64,000 bases of DNA from Streptomyces gilvus (lineage in GTDB: Bacteria; Actinomycetota; Actinomycetes; Streptomycetales; Streptomycetaceae). Below the pieces are notes generated by a model. That model searched no databases. It saw only the letters and a list, made by a program, of their open reading frames with translations, and was not told the origin of the DNA. Made by a program: the position numbers and the translations under genes. The stretch spans positions 62,001 through 126,000 of the forward strand of contig NZ_JAKWBE010000012.1 in assembly GCF_022513565.1 (NCBI RefSeq). Direction: 5' to 3'. Shown one piece after another: positions 33,175-41,892 of this stretch; within the stretch, counting starts at the first letter, position 1; each line of letters begins with the position of its first letter.

Positions 33175-33981
33175 ATGAGACGTTCCCGATTTGCCGTCTT
33201 CGTGAGCTCGATCCTCCTCGCCGCCGGCACGGCCCTCACCGGGGTCACGGCGGCGCAGGCGTCCCCGCAGGCCGCCGCCACGGGCTATGTGGCCCTCGGC
33301 GACTCCTACTCCTCGGGAGTCGGCGCGGGCAGCTACATCGGCTCCAGCGGCGACTGCGACCGCAGCACCAAGGCGTACCCCTACCTCTGGGCCGCGGCCC
33401 ATTCACCCTCGACGTTCGACTTCACCGCTTGTTCCGGCGCCCGTACGGGTGATGTTCTGGCGAACCAACTCGGGCCGCTCAGCACCGCCACCGGCCTGGT
33501 CTCCATCACCATCGGAGGCAACGACGCCGGCTTCTCCGACGTCATGACCACCTGCGTCCTGCAGTCCGACAGCTCCTGCCTCTCCCGGATCAACACCGCG
33601 AAGGCGTACGTCGACTCCACGCTGCCGGGCCGGCTCGACCAGGTCTACTCGGCGATCAGCGCGAAAGCCCCGAACGCCCGCGTGGTCGCTCTCGGCTACC
33701 CCCGCTTCTACCGGCTCGGCACGACCTGCGTCGGCCTCTCCGACACCAAGCGGAAGGCGATCAACGACGCGGCGGACTACCTGGACACCGCCATCAACAA
33801 GGCCGCGGCCGACCACGGCTTCGCCTTCGGCGACGTCCGCACCACCTTCACCGGCCACGAGATCTGCTCCGGCGGCTCCTGGCTGCACAGCCTCAACCTG
33901 CTGAGCATCGGCGAGTCGTACCACCCGACCGCCGCCGGCCAGTCGGGCGGCTATCTGCCCGTACTGACCGCAGCGGTCTGA
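33175..33981 (+). CDS. Secreted SGNH/GDSL lipase
   Basis: A 268-residue exported lipase. The signal peptide (MRRSRFAVFVSSILLAAGTALTGVTAAQA) is followed by block I YVALGDSYSSG with the nucleophile serine, the block III oxyanion motif ITIGGNDAGF, and block V ESYHPTAAG with the catalytic histidine. Six cysteines (GDCD, TACSG, TTCV, SSCL, TTCVG, EICSG) fit three disulfides as in Streptomyces rimosus and S. coelicolor SGNH lipases. A strong AAGGGAGG precedes the ATG. A perfect TTGACA lies at 33099-33104, though no clear -10 follows at the right distance. It stands alone, with the convergent kinase gene ending 3 nt away. Confidence 0.94.
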   Translation: MRRSRFAVFVSSILLAAGTALTGVTAAQASPQAAATGYVALGDSYSSGVGAGSYIGSSGDCDRSTKAYPYLWAAAHSPSTFDFTACSGARTGDVLANQLGPLSTATGLVSITIGGNDAGFSDVMTTCVLQSDSSCLSRINTAKAYVDSTLPGRLDQVYSAISAKAPNARVVALGYPRFYRLGTTCVGLSDTKRKAINDAADYLDTAINKAAADHGFAFGDVRTTFTGHEICSGGSWLHSLNLLSIGESYHPTAAGQSGGYLPVLTAAV

Positions 33982-33984
33982 CCC

Positions 33985-35631
33985 TCACGAGGTCGGTGAG
34001 GCGGACGTACTGGGGGAGGCCCCGCCCGTCGGGGTCTCCGCCACACAGTTCAGCGAGAACGGAACCGAGTTGGACGTCGCGCCCACCGGATCGCGCACCT
34101 CCACGCTGATCACGTCCTGGAAGGTCCCCTCGCTGTCCCGCGTGGTGATGAACTGCCGGTCCTGCCGGGTCTTTCCCCCGCCCGCCGGGAACGACAGCGT
34201 CTTCCACCCGCCGGCCAGCGAGTCGTTCTTCGTCACCCAGCGGTAGGTCACCGTCGCCGGAACACGCCCGACCGTGAACGTGGCGGTGAACGTGGGGGCC
34301 TGGGACCTCGACGGCGGACACGTCCCCGAGTAGTCGGTGTTCGCCCCCGCCAGCGTGACGCTCACGGACTGCGGAACCGTCGTACGGCCACTGCTCGCAC
34401 TCGGCGAGGAACTCGGCGCCCCGCCTCCCCGCGCGGTGCCGGTGGCGGTCGGCGAAGTCCCGCTCTCGGTGCGGGTCCTGCCCGCGTTGTTCCCCTGGCC
34501 CCCGCCGTTGTCCCGGTTGAGCAGGGCGTACGTCAGCCCGGCGATGGCCAGCGCCAGCACGACCACGCCGGTCACCAGGACGACACCGGCCCGGCGACCG
34601 CGCTCCGGCGGGGCCGGGGCCACCGTGGTGCCGGAGGAGGGCGTCGGCCGGGTCCGCGCCGTCGGGTAGGGCATCGGCGGGGTCGGCGAGGGGGACGGGA
34701 AGGCCGCGACGGTCGGGGCGTACGACGACGCCTGCGCCCAGTCCGCGCCGGGCGTGCCCCCGGCCGCGACGAGCCGCAGATCCTGCTCGGCCCGCTCGGC
34801 CGACATCCGCTGCGCCGGGTCCTTGCGCAGCAGCCCCTCGATCACCGGGGCCAGCGGCCCGGCCCGGTGCGGCGGCGGAAGCTCCTCGTCGACGATCGCC
34901 CGCAGCGTGCTCAGCGGAGTGTTCTGCCGGAAGGGGGAGTTGCCCTCGACGGCCGCGTACAGCAGCACGCCGAGCGACCACAGATCGGACTCCGGCCCCG
35001 GCGTACGGCCCAGCGCCCGCTCCGGCGCCAGGAACTCGGGCGAACCGATCACCTCGCCCGTCATGGTGAGCGCCGAGCTGCCCTCGACCTGCGCGATGCC
35101 GAAGTCGGTGAGGACCACCCGGTCGTCGTTGGACAGCAGCACGTTGGCCGGCTTGACGTCCCGGTGCAGCACCCCGGCGGCGTGCGCGGCCCGCAGCGCG
35201 GCCAGCACCTCGGCGCCGATGTGCGCCGTCCGCCGCGGGTCCAGCGGGCCCTCCGCGTCGAGCAGTTCCGCCAGCGAGATACCGCGGACCAACTCCATGA
35301 CGATCCAGGGCCGGCCGTCCTGCGTGGCCACGTCGTAGACCGTGACGACATTGCGGTTGGCGACCCGGGCCGCCGCCCACGCCTCGCGCTCCAGCCGGGC
35401 GTACAGCCGCTCCACGTCCCCGGTCGGCAGACCGGCGGGAGCGCGCACCTCCTTGACGGCGACCTCGCGGTGCAGCACCTCGTCGCGGGCCCGCCACACC
35501 GTCCCCATGCCACCCTCACCGAGGGGGGACAGGAGGCGGTAGCGGCCCGCGATCACACGTTCCCTGCCAGGTTCTCCGGACACCGACGCCCCCCACGGCA
35601 TCTGACCTGATTCATTCACAAAGTAGCTCAT
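33985..35631 (-). CDS. Transmembrane Ser/Thr protein kinase (PknB type)
   Basis: A 548-residue Hanks-type kinase. The glycine loop is LLSPLGEGGMGTVWRA, VK46-like lysine is in REVAVKEV, the catalytic loop is GVLHRDVKPANVLL, the DFG is LTDFGIAQVEG, and SPEFLAPERA marks the activation segment. After a Pro/Ser-rich linker comes one membrane helix (AGVVLVTGVVVLALAIAGLTYALL) and an extracellular domain of about 170 residues with a beta-rich core (SVSVTLAGANTDYSGTCPPSRS... and FSLNCVAE). There are no PASTA repeats. Its ATG overlaps the NicO exporter stop by 4 nt, so it is co-translated with that metal transporter, which suggests it senses or modifies that system. Confidence 0.93.
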   Translation of the reverse strand: MSYFVNESGQMPWGASVSGEPGRERVIAGRYRLLSPLGEGGMGTVWRARDEVLHREVAVKEVRAPAGLPTGDVERLYARLEREAWAAARVANRNVVTVYDVATQDGRPWIVMELVRGISLAELLDAEGPLDPRRTAHIGAEVLAALRAAHAAGVLHRDVKPANVLLSNDDRVVLTDFGIAQVEGSSALTMTGEVIGSPEFLAPERALGRTPGPESDLWSLGVLLYAAVEGNSPFRQNTPLSTLRAIVDEELPPPHRAGPLAPVIEGLLRKDPAQRMSAERAEQDLRLVAAGGTPGADWAQASSYAPTVAAFPSPSPTPPMPYPTARTRPTPSSGTTVAPAPPERGRRAGVVLVTGVVVLALAIAGLTYALLNRDNGGGQGNNAGRTRTESGTSPTATGTARGGGAPSSSPSASSGRTTVPQSVSVTLAGANTDYSGTCPPSRSQAPTFTATFTVGRVPATVTYRWVTKNDSLAGGWKTLSFPAGGGKTRQDRQFITTRDSEGTFQDVISVEVRDPVGATSNSVPFSLNCVAETPTGGASPSTSASPTS

Positions 35632-37292
35632 CCGAGTGCGGATGCCGCCCCCTTGAGGACCAGCCCCGCCCCCAGGGCCACGACGACCAGGGCGGATCCC
35701 AGCGGTGCGGTCCTGCGCAGCAGGGCCGCCATGGGGTGCGTGGTCCAGCGGGGGCGCCTGTCCAGCACCCGGTTCATTCCCGTACCCAGCTTCACCACGG
35801 CGAACCCGGCCGCGGTGAGAGTGAGGGCGAGCCCGATGCCGTAGGCCACCACGAGCAGCAGCCCGAACCAGGCCTGCCCGAGCGCCGCCGCACCGACCAG
35901 CACGACCACGGCGGAGGGGCTGGGCACCATGCCGCCGGCGAAGCCGAGGAGGATCGTGCCGCGCAGGGTGGGGGCGGTGGAGTGGGTGTGGGTGAAGCCG
36001 CCGTGGGTGTGCTCGACGGTGGCGTCGTCGTGGGTGTGGCTGTGATGGCCGTGGTCGTGGTCGTGAGTGTGGCCGTGGTCATGGTGATGGTGGTGCTCGT
36101 GCTGGTGGTCGTGCTCGTGGTGATGGTGGTGGGGGTGTTCCGTCGCCGTTGTCGCGCCGTGGGCGCCCACCAGCTCCAACTCCGGTGCGGGAGCCTTCTC
36201 GTGATGATCGTGATGATCGTGATGATCGTGGTGGATGTGATGGGCGTGATGCGCGGGCGCGCGGTTGCGCCAGGCCCGGCGTACGAGATTGGCACCGGCC
36301 AGCAGGACCAGGACCCCGCTCGCCAGGCCCAGCCAGGCGATCACCGAGGGGGTCGCCGCGGAGCCGGCCGTGACCAGGATGCCCAGGGCCACGACGCCGA
36401 GGGTGTGGGTGACCGTCACCGAGGCGGCCAGCGGGAGGACGTCCCTGAGGCGGGCCCGGCCGCCGCGCGCCGCCGCCGTGGCCGCCATCAGCGTCTTGCC
36501 GTGGCCCGGGGCGAGGGCGTGCATCGCGCCCAGGACGATCGCGATGAGCAGGGCGAGCGCGGCGAAGCCGACAGTGAGGTGGTTACGGGCGACCAGGTTG
36601 TTGAGGTCCTGCGTCCAGCGGTCGGCGCCGCGGGGGAGGATGGACGCGCCGGGCGCTTCCGTCTTCTCCGGGGCCAGTGCGGGGCCGCCGGGCCGCACGC
36701 GCAGGGTCGCGGAGGAGGTGTCGGCGGGGGAGGAGAGCAACGCCTTGGGGTAACTGGTGAGTTCATGGGAGACGGACGTCTTCGGTACGTCCGTCGCGGT
36801 GAGCGTCATCCGGTCGCCGCGCGCGGTGATCTCGCGCCAGCCGGGTCCCGTGGTCAGCCCGGCACTGTGGAAGCCGAGCCGGACGCTCTCGTCCTTGGGC
36901 AGCGGTGTCGTCAGCCGGCACTCCACACGCAGGGTGTGCAGACCGGCCTGGCCGGGGCGCAGACGTGCCGTGCTGCTGTCGACGGTCAGCGCGGCGGCGC
37001 GGCCGTCCACGGTGACCTTGCTGGCCTCGGCCGCCTTCGCGCACCGCTCCTTCGCCCACTCGGACATGCCGAGCCGTTCGAGGTCCGGCTTGGCCTGGGT
37101 CGCCGGGATCTCGGCGAGGTCCTCGACGTGGTCCACCCGCAGGGTGCCGGGGGCGGCCACCAGGCCGTCGTACCGGTTGACGGTGAAGTTGCCGAGGGGA
37201 TGCGCGCTCGCGCTGGTGGAAGGAGCCAGCGCGAGCGCGCAGGCCGCCGTGAGGACGGCGGCTGTGGAGGCGAGCAGACGACGACAGCTCAC
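35628..37292 (-). CDS. NicO-family nickel/cobalt-type exporter with histidine-rich loop
   Basis: A 554-residue transporter. A signal peptide precedes HPLGNFTVNRYDGL and an extracytoplasmic domain of about 200 residues. The membrane part begins near 240 and carries the NicO/RcnA signature HALAPGHGKT (258-267) and VTHTLGV. A cytoplasmic or periplasmic loop at about 348-437 contains over 40 histidines with many HDHHDH and HxH units. The C-terminal half contains GMVPSPSAVVVLVGAAALG. Known members move Ni2+ or Co2+. The GTG start overlaps the TPR gene stop (GTGA), and its stop overlaps the kinase start. The metal here is not known. Confidence 0.9.
   Translation of the reverse strand: MSCRRLLASTAAVLTAACALALAPSTSASAHPLGNFTVNRYDGLVAAPGTLRVDHVEDLAEIPATQAKPDLERLGMSEWAKERCAKAAEASKVTVDGRAAALTVDSSTARLRPGQAGLHTLRVECRLTTPLPKDESVRLGFHSAGLTTGPGWREITARGDRMTLTATDVPKTSVSHELTSYPKALLSSPADTSSATLRVRPGGPALAPEKTEAPGASILPRGADRWTQDLNNLVARNHLTVGFAALALLIAIVLGAMHALAPGHGKTLMAATAAARGGRARLRDVLPLAASVTVTHTLGVVALGILVTAGSAATPSVIAWLGLASGVLVLLAGANLVRRAWRNRAPAHHAHHIHHDHHDHHDHHEKAPAPELELVGAHGATTATEHPHHHHHEHDHQHEHHHHHDHGHTHDHDHGHHSHTHDDATVEHTHGGFTHTHSTAPTLRGTILLGFAGGMVPSPSAVVVLVGAAALGQAWFGLLLVVAYGIGLALTLTAAGFAVVKLGTGMNRVLDRRPRWTTHPMAALLRRTAPLGSALVVVALGAGLVLKGAASALG
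35982..36251 (-). repeat. Histidine-codon-rich repeat region inside the NicO gene
   Basis: CAC/CAT codons dominate. At 36202-36228 the 9-bp unit TGATGATCG (+ strand) is repeated three times exactly, encoding HDH-type units. Slippage could change the loop length between strains. Confidence 0.8.
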
Positions 37293-39388
37293 TTTGCCGC
37301 CTCCAGGTCCTTGAGTGCCTTACGGGCCTCACGGGCGCCCAGCGGCGAGAAGCCGGGGTTCAGCTTCAGCGCGGCCTCCAGGGAGGCGCGGGCGTCCTTC
37401 GTGTGGCCGGTGGCGCGTTCGATCATGCCGCGGTGGTAGATGAACGAGGCGTTGCGGTAGCCGGTGGCCGTGGCCTGCCGGGCGTAGGGCAGGGCCTCGG
37501 CGTCCTTGCCGTTGACGTGCAGGGCCCAGGCGAGGGCGTCCGCTGTGTGCACGGTGTGGCGGCGGGCCCATTCGGCGCGGGCGGCGCGCAGGGCGGCGGC
37601 CCTGTCGCCGTGGTCGGCGGCGGCGAGGGCGGTGTCGAGGTCGGCGTTGACGCCGTTCGCGCGGGCGAGGGCGATCCAGGCGTCGACCAGGGCGTACTGC
37701 TCTCGGGCCTTGGTCTCGTCACCCCTGGCGGCGCGGTCCTGGTACATCTCGCCGAGTTCGACGAGGGGTTGGGGCAGCGGATAGCGGGCGACGACCAGTT
37801 CCATGCCCTTGATCGCGGCCTCCTTGTCGCCGGTCGCCCACTGGGCGCGGGCGCGGCCCTCGAGCGCCGGGAGGTAGTTCTCGTCGGCGGCGAGGGCGCG
37901 GGCGTAGTCGGTGAGGGCTGTTTGGTAGTCGCCCTGGTTCCAGGCGAGCAGGCCGAGTTGGGCGGCGACGTAGGAGATGTCGCCGGGGGTGGTGGAGGTG
38001 GCCAGGGCCTGTTCCAGGACCCGCCGTGCCGTCTTCACGTCGCCGCGCAGTTCGTGGACGTACGCGTAGCGGGTGAAGACCGGGACGCCCGGGCGGCGGG
38101 AGTCGGCGGTGTCGGCGGCCTTCGACGCGTCGGCGTAGCGGCCGAGTTCGACGAGGGCGTCGATGCGGGAGGAGAGGGCGTTCTGGCTGTAGGGGTTCTC
38201 CTTCAGGACCCGGTCCGCGTAGGCCAGGGCGTCCTTGAAGTCGTGGCGGGCCGCCGCCAGGGCCGCCTGTCCGGTGAGGGCCTGTTCGTTGCCGGGCTTC
38301 ACCTGGAGGGAGCGCTTCAGTGCCTTCTCGGCCTGCGGGTAGCGCGAGGGGTCGCCCTTGGTGCGGGCCTGCTCGACGTAGGCCAATCCGAGGGAGGCCC
38401 AGCTGCCGTAGTCCCTTGGCTGGGTCCGCAGTTGGGCCTGCAGGGCGGCGATGCTCGCGTCGATGCTGCCGCTGGAGAGCAGCGCCGGGGAGATGGCGCT
38501 GGGGGCCGCCGCGACCGGGGTGCTCGCGGCCTTGTCCCGCATGGCCCCGTAGGCGATCGAACCGGCGGTGAGCGCGACGGCCAACAGCACGGCGGTGCCG
38601 CCGAGTTGCACGACCCGCAACCGCCGCCCGGCAGCAGCCACCCGCCGCACGGCGGCGACTCGCTCGTCACCGTCACCCACAACCGTCTCGCCCGCCGGTT
38701 CCCCCGCACCGCTCGCAGCGACCGGCGAAGCCGAGACGCCCTCCGCGTCCGACGACTCGACCCCGTTCGCTACCGGCGTGGGCAGCGCGGCCTTCCTCGT
38801 GGCGGGTGGCTGCGTATCGGTCCGCGGGCCCGGGGAAGGCGTGGCGTGCTGTGTGTCCGATGGCTCGGCCTCGTTCGCCGCCGGCGTGGGCAGAGCGGCC
38901 TTCCTCGTGGCGGAGGGCTGCGCATCTGTCCGCGGGCCCGGGAAAGCCGCGACGCCCTCCGCGTCCGACGCTTCCCCCTCGTTCGCCACCGGCATAGGCA
39001 GCGCGGCCTTCCTTGGCGCGGGCGGCTCCGTGGGGGTCTTCGCAGCCGGGAGTGGCGTGACGGGGGGCTGCGGGTCGGTCTGCGGGGCCTGGGACATCAC
39101 CGCGCCCTTCGTGGCGAGTGGCTGTCCGTCGCTTTCCAAGTCCCGGGAAACCATGGTGTCCCTGGCCGCGTGCGGCTCCGTGTCCGTCTCATGGCCCGGC
39201 GTCGTGGCTGCCGCCTCCGCGTTCCTGGTCGTTTCCGTGAGTGAGGAGTTCGCGTCGGGCTGCGGGGTCGAGGGGATCGTGGCGTGCCGGTGGTTCTCGA
39301 CCGGCGGGGCGACCGCGGATTCGGGGGGAGTGACCGGCGCGGGGCCGTTCTCCCGCTCCGGCTCGGTGTCGTTCGTGCGCGGGGCCAT
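37289..39388 (-). CDS. TPR-repeat membrane protein with 36-residue N-terminal repeats
   Basis: A 699-residue protein. Residues 1-240 are Pro/Ala/Glu/Thr-rich and include three copies of a 36-residue unit starting RKAALP at positions 126, 162 and 198. A membrane helix (VVQLGGTAVLLAVALTAGSIAYG) follows near 260. From about 300 to the end lie tetratricopeptide repeats (YGSWASLGLAYVEQARTKGDPSRYPQAEKALKRSLQVKPG; NPYSQNALSSRIDALVELGRYADASKAAD and others). The topology suggests a cytoplasmic disordered head and an outer TPR domain that binds a protein partner. It is coupled by GTGA to the NicO exporter, so it may be an assembly or sensing factor for it. Confidence 0.87.
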   Translation of the reverse strand: MAPRTNDTEPERENGPAPVTPPESAVAPPVENHRHATIPSTPQPDANSSLTETTRNAEAAATTPGHETDTEPHAARDTMVSRDLESDGQPLATKGAVMSQAPQTDPQPPVTPLPAAKTPTEPPAPRKAALPMPVANEGEASDAEGVAAFPGPRTDAQPSATRKAALPTPAANEAEPSDTQHATPSPGPRTDTQPPATRKAALPTPVANGVESSDAEGVSASPVAASGAGEPAGETVVGDGDERVAAVRRVAAAGRRLRVVQLGGTAVLLAVALTAGSIAYGAMRDKAASTPVAAAPSAISPALLSSGSIDASIAALQAQLRTQPRDYGSWASLGLAYVEQARTKGDPSRYPQAEKALKRSLQVKPGNEQALTGQAALAAARHDFKDALAYADRVLKENPYSQNALSSRIDALVELGRYADASKAADTADSRRPGVPVFTRYAYVHELRGDVKTARRVLEQALATSTTPGDISYVAAQLGLLAWNQGDYQTALTDYARALAADENYLPALEGRARAQWATGDKEAAIKGMELVVARYPLPQPLVELGEMYQDRAARGDETKAREQYALVDAWIALARANGVNADLDTALAAADHGDRAAALRAARAEWARRHTVHTADALAWALHVNGKDAEALPYARQATATGYRNASFIYHRGMIERATGHTKDARASLEAALKLNPGFSPLGAREARKALKDLEAAK
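38716..39013 (-). repeat. Tandem 108-nt coding repeats in the TPR gene
   Basis: Two full copies of a 108-nt unit and a third partial one encode RKAALPTPxANexExSD... -PGPRTD-QPPAT segments with exactly 36-residue spacing. The period is a multiple of three, so copy number can change without frameshift. Confidence 0.8.
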
Positions 39389-39435
39389 GCCCTCTCCTCA
39401 ATCGGCTTGCGGTGTACGGACGTTGTGGGCGGCGC

Positions 39436-39529
39436 GGCCCGCACCGTGGGGGACGTGGTGTGCGGGCCACGCCAGTCGGTGGGTGGCCGAGGACCGGGCG
39501 GGGCCGCTCCGAAGAACCGCCCGGTCCTC
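39436..39529 (-). terminator. Two stem-loops between DUF4331 and TPR genes
   Basis: GGCCCGCAC (39436-39444) pairs with 39460-39468. A stronger hairpin has perfect 13-bp arms, GAGGACCGGGCGG at 39489-39501 with 39517-39529, around a 15-nt loop. It lies 59 nt after the DUF4331 stop on the - strand and could terminate or attenuate transcription into the TPR gene. Confidence 0.6.
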
Positions 39530-39587
39530 CGTCGTCGGGGCCGGGGTGCCGCGGCGTGCGGCTCGCCGACCTCCGTTCGGGGCCGGC

Positions 39588-41120
39588 CTAGTACACCCGG
39601 CTCCGCATCCGGCGCCACCACATCAGCCCGGCGCCGATCAGGGCGATGCCGGCCGCGCCGCCGCCCGCGGAGGCGGCGATCAGGGTGGTGTTGTCCATGC
39701 CGCCCGCGCTCGCCGGCTGCAGCGCGTCACCGAGCTGGTTCTTGACGTCGTTGCCGCCGCTGACACCCTTGGCGGTGGCACCGCGCGAGCCGGAGGTCGG
39801 GTTGGCCAGGTAGGGGAAGGAGTGGCCGAAGCCCTTGTCGTTCTTGTCGACCGCGTCACCCAGGTCGTTCTTGGAACCGACCAGCTCGCCCTCCATCACC
39901 TGCAGCGCCTCGTCGATCACGTCGTCCGTGAGGCGACGCCCGTTCGGGAAGCCCGCGTTGTCGCCGTCGAGGACACCGAGCCGCTTCGGGGAGGCGGTGG
40001 GCTTGATGGAGGTGTTGAGGCGCAGCTCCTCGGCCGGCTTCACGTACGGCGGCTGGTTGAGGCCCTTGACGCCCTTGAGGAACACGTCGACGAGGTCGTT
40101 GCGCGGCTCCGACGGCGCCTTGATCTTGTAGATCGCCTCGATGAGCTTCGGCAGCTCCGGGTTGGTCACGTTCCTCAGGAACTGCGCGTCGTACGCGGGC
40201 GAGGACGCGTTGAACCTGTCCTTGTCCTTGATCGGGTTGACGACCTCGTTGACCAGCGGGTTGCCCAGGCGGGAGACCTGCTCGTAGTAGCCCTGCGCGT
40301 TCCTGCGCTGCACGGTCGACCAGATGCCGACGACCGGCTGCTTCTTCGACTCGGTGATCATGTCGGTCGGTACCTGCAGGGCGATGGAGTTGACGTTGTA
40401 GCCCTTGAGAGTGTCCCGCCCGACCTCGGAGAGGTTCCCGCCGTACAGCAGGTCGAAGACGCGCAGGTCCGCGAAGAACGGGTCGTCCGCCTGTCCGGCG
40501 AAGGTCTGCGCGCCGTTGGGAAGCTTGTAGATCGCCTGGTCGTGCAGCTTGCCGTAGTCCGGCATCGACGCCTTGCCCACGTCCGACGGCGCCACCGGAA
40601 CGTCGTCGGCGAGCTTCGACCGGTACACGGCCTTGCCGTGCTTCAGCTTGACCAGTTCGATGTCGTACGTCTGCGTGATGTTCAGGTCGGGGTCGGCCAG
40701 ATTGCTGACGACGCCCGTGTTGTACAGGAACGACTTCTTGTTCTTCGTCTGCGTCTTGAACGTGTAGCGCAGCAGCAGATCGTCCTGCGCGTCCCCGTTG
40801 TTGTCGATGTGGAGGTCGTACTGGGCGTCGTCGGCGAACTGGTAGAAGTTCGGGCCGCCCGCCGGCTCCTCGAACGGGATGAAGTTGGCGATGAGCGTCG
40901 TCGTGTCCGGCTTGTCCGGGCTGACGAACGCGTACAGGTCCGTGTTGTCGTACTGCGGCTGCCCCGAGATCAGCGGGGCCTCCCGGTGGCTGGAGGCGGA
41001 TGCCGCCCCCGGTTCCAGCGTTGCCACGCCGGCCGCCGCTAGCCCTCCCGCGGCCAGTGCGCCGGCTATCAGGGTCGCGATGCTCCTGCGTCCCGCGCCG
41101 CTCCTGGAGTCAGTTGTCAT
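39588..41120 (-). CDS. Exported DUF4331 protein with C-terminal membrane anchor
   Basis: A 510-residue DUF4331 protein. A signal peptide (SIATLIAGALAAGGLAAAGVATLEPGAASA) is followed directly by SSHREAPLISGQPQYDNTDLYAFVSPDKPDTTTLIANFIPFEEPAGGPNF, the family hallmark. The sequence ends GGGAAGIALIGAGLMWWRRMRSRVY, one helix with a basic tail, so the protein is probably fixed to the outer face of the membrane. Function of the family is unknown. The ATG at 41120 is preceded by GAGGA. It is divergent from the ECF sigma gene, with 229 nt between starts, and is the best candidate for its direct target. Confidence 0.92.
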   Translation of the reverse strand: MTTDSRSGAGRRSIATLIAGALAAGGLAAAGVATLEPGAASASSHREAPLISGQPQYDNTDLYAFVSPDKPDTTTLIANFIPFEEPAGGPNFYQFADDAQYDLHIDNNGDAQDDLLLRYTFKTQTKNKKSFLYNTGVVSNLADPDLNITQTYDIELVKLKHGKAVYRSKLADDVPVAPSDVGKASMPDYGKLHDQAIYKLPNGAQTFAGQADDPFFADLRVFDLLYGGNLSEVGRDTLKGYNVNSIALQVPTDMITESKKQPVVGIWSTVQRRNAQGYYEQVSRLGNPLVNEVVNPIKDKDRFNASSPAYDAQFLRNVTNPELPKLIEAIYKIKAPSEPRNDLVDVFLKGVKGLNQPPYVKPAEELRLNTSIKPTASPKRLGVLDGDNAGFPNGRRLTDDVIDEALQVMEGELVGSKNDLGDAVDKNDKGFGHSFPYLANPTSGSRGATAKGVSGGNDVKNQLGDALQPASAGGMDNTTLIAASAGGGAAGIALIGAGLMWWRRMRSRVY

Positions 41121-41349
41121 GCCGTCCGTCCTCAGTCCCAACTTGCCTGACGAACGCTGATTCGGAGCGGTCGGCAGGGTGGATTGGTCGAATCCCAAAC
41201 GTTCTTACGCGGAACTTGAGATCTTGTTTCAGCGGACGCACACCCGCGTTTTCGGGCCCGCTCATCCGTAACCCCATCCGGAGGTGCGTTCGTTGCGAAT
41301 GCCTGGTGTGACAGGACGGGGCTCATGCGGCCGTGGAGAGGGGAACCGA

Positions 41350-41892
41350 GTGGAGGCGGACGAGCTTCTGGTACTCGTGGCCGACGGCGACCAGAAGGCC
41401 TTCGAAGCGCTGTACGGACTCGTGTCCGGGCCGGTGTTCGGGCTGGTGCGCCGTGTCGTACGCGATCCCGCGCAGTCGGAGGAGGTGGCGCAGGAGGTCC
41501 TGCTCGAACTCTGGCGCTCCGCCGCCCGCTTCGACCCCGACCGGGGCAGCGCGCTGTCCTGGATCCTCACCCTCGCCCACCGCCGCGCCGTCGACCGGGT
41601 GCGCAGCGCCCGCGCGGCCGGCGAACGCGAGCAGCGCGAGGCCCGCCGGGCCCACAGCACCGCCTTCGACCAGGTGACCGAGGAGGTCGAGGCGGGCCTG
41701 GAGCGCGAGTTGGTGCGCCGCTGCCTGGACCGCCTCACGACGCTGCAGCGCCAGTCCGTCACGCTCGCCTACTACGACGGCTACACGTACCGTGAAGTGG
41801 CCGAGCGGCTCTCGCTGCCGCTGGGCACCGTCAAGACCCGTATGCGCGATGGACTCACCCAGCTGCGCAAGTGCCTGGGAGGTGTCGCATGA
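41350..41892 (+). CDS. ECF sigma factor, SigK-like
   Basis: A 180-residue ECF sigma factor. Region 2 reads FEALYGLVSGPVFGLVRRVVRDPAQSEEVAQEVLLELWRSAARFDPDRGSALSWILTLAHRRAVDRVRS; region 4 reads LTTLQRQSVTLAYYDGYTYREVAERLSLPLGTVKTRMRDGLTQLRK. This resembles the SigK group (ECF19) paired with RskA-type anti-sigmas. The GTG at 41350 follows AGAGGGG and leaves a normal-length N-terminus. The stop overlaps the anti-sigma start (ATGA). In the family the factor is released on stress at the membrane and drives its own and nearby exported-protein genes. Confidence 0.93.
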   Translation: MEADELLVLVADGDQKAFEALYGLVSGPVFGLVRRVVRDPAQSEEVAQEVLLELWRSAARFDPDRGSALSWILTLAHRRAVDRVRSARAAGEREQREARRAHSTAFDQVTEEVEAGLERELVRRCLDRLTTLQRQSVTLAYYDGYTYREVAERLSLPLGTVKTRMRDGLTQLRKCLGGVA

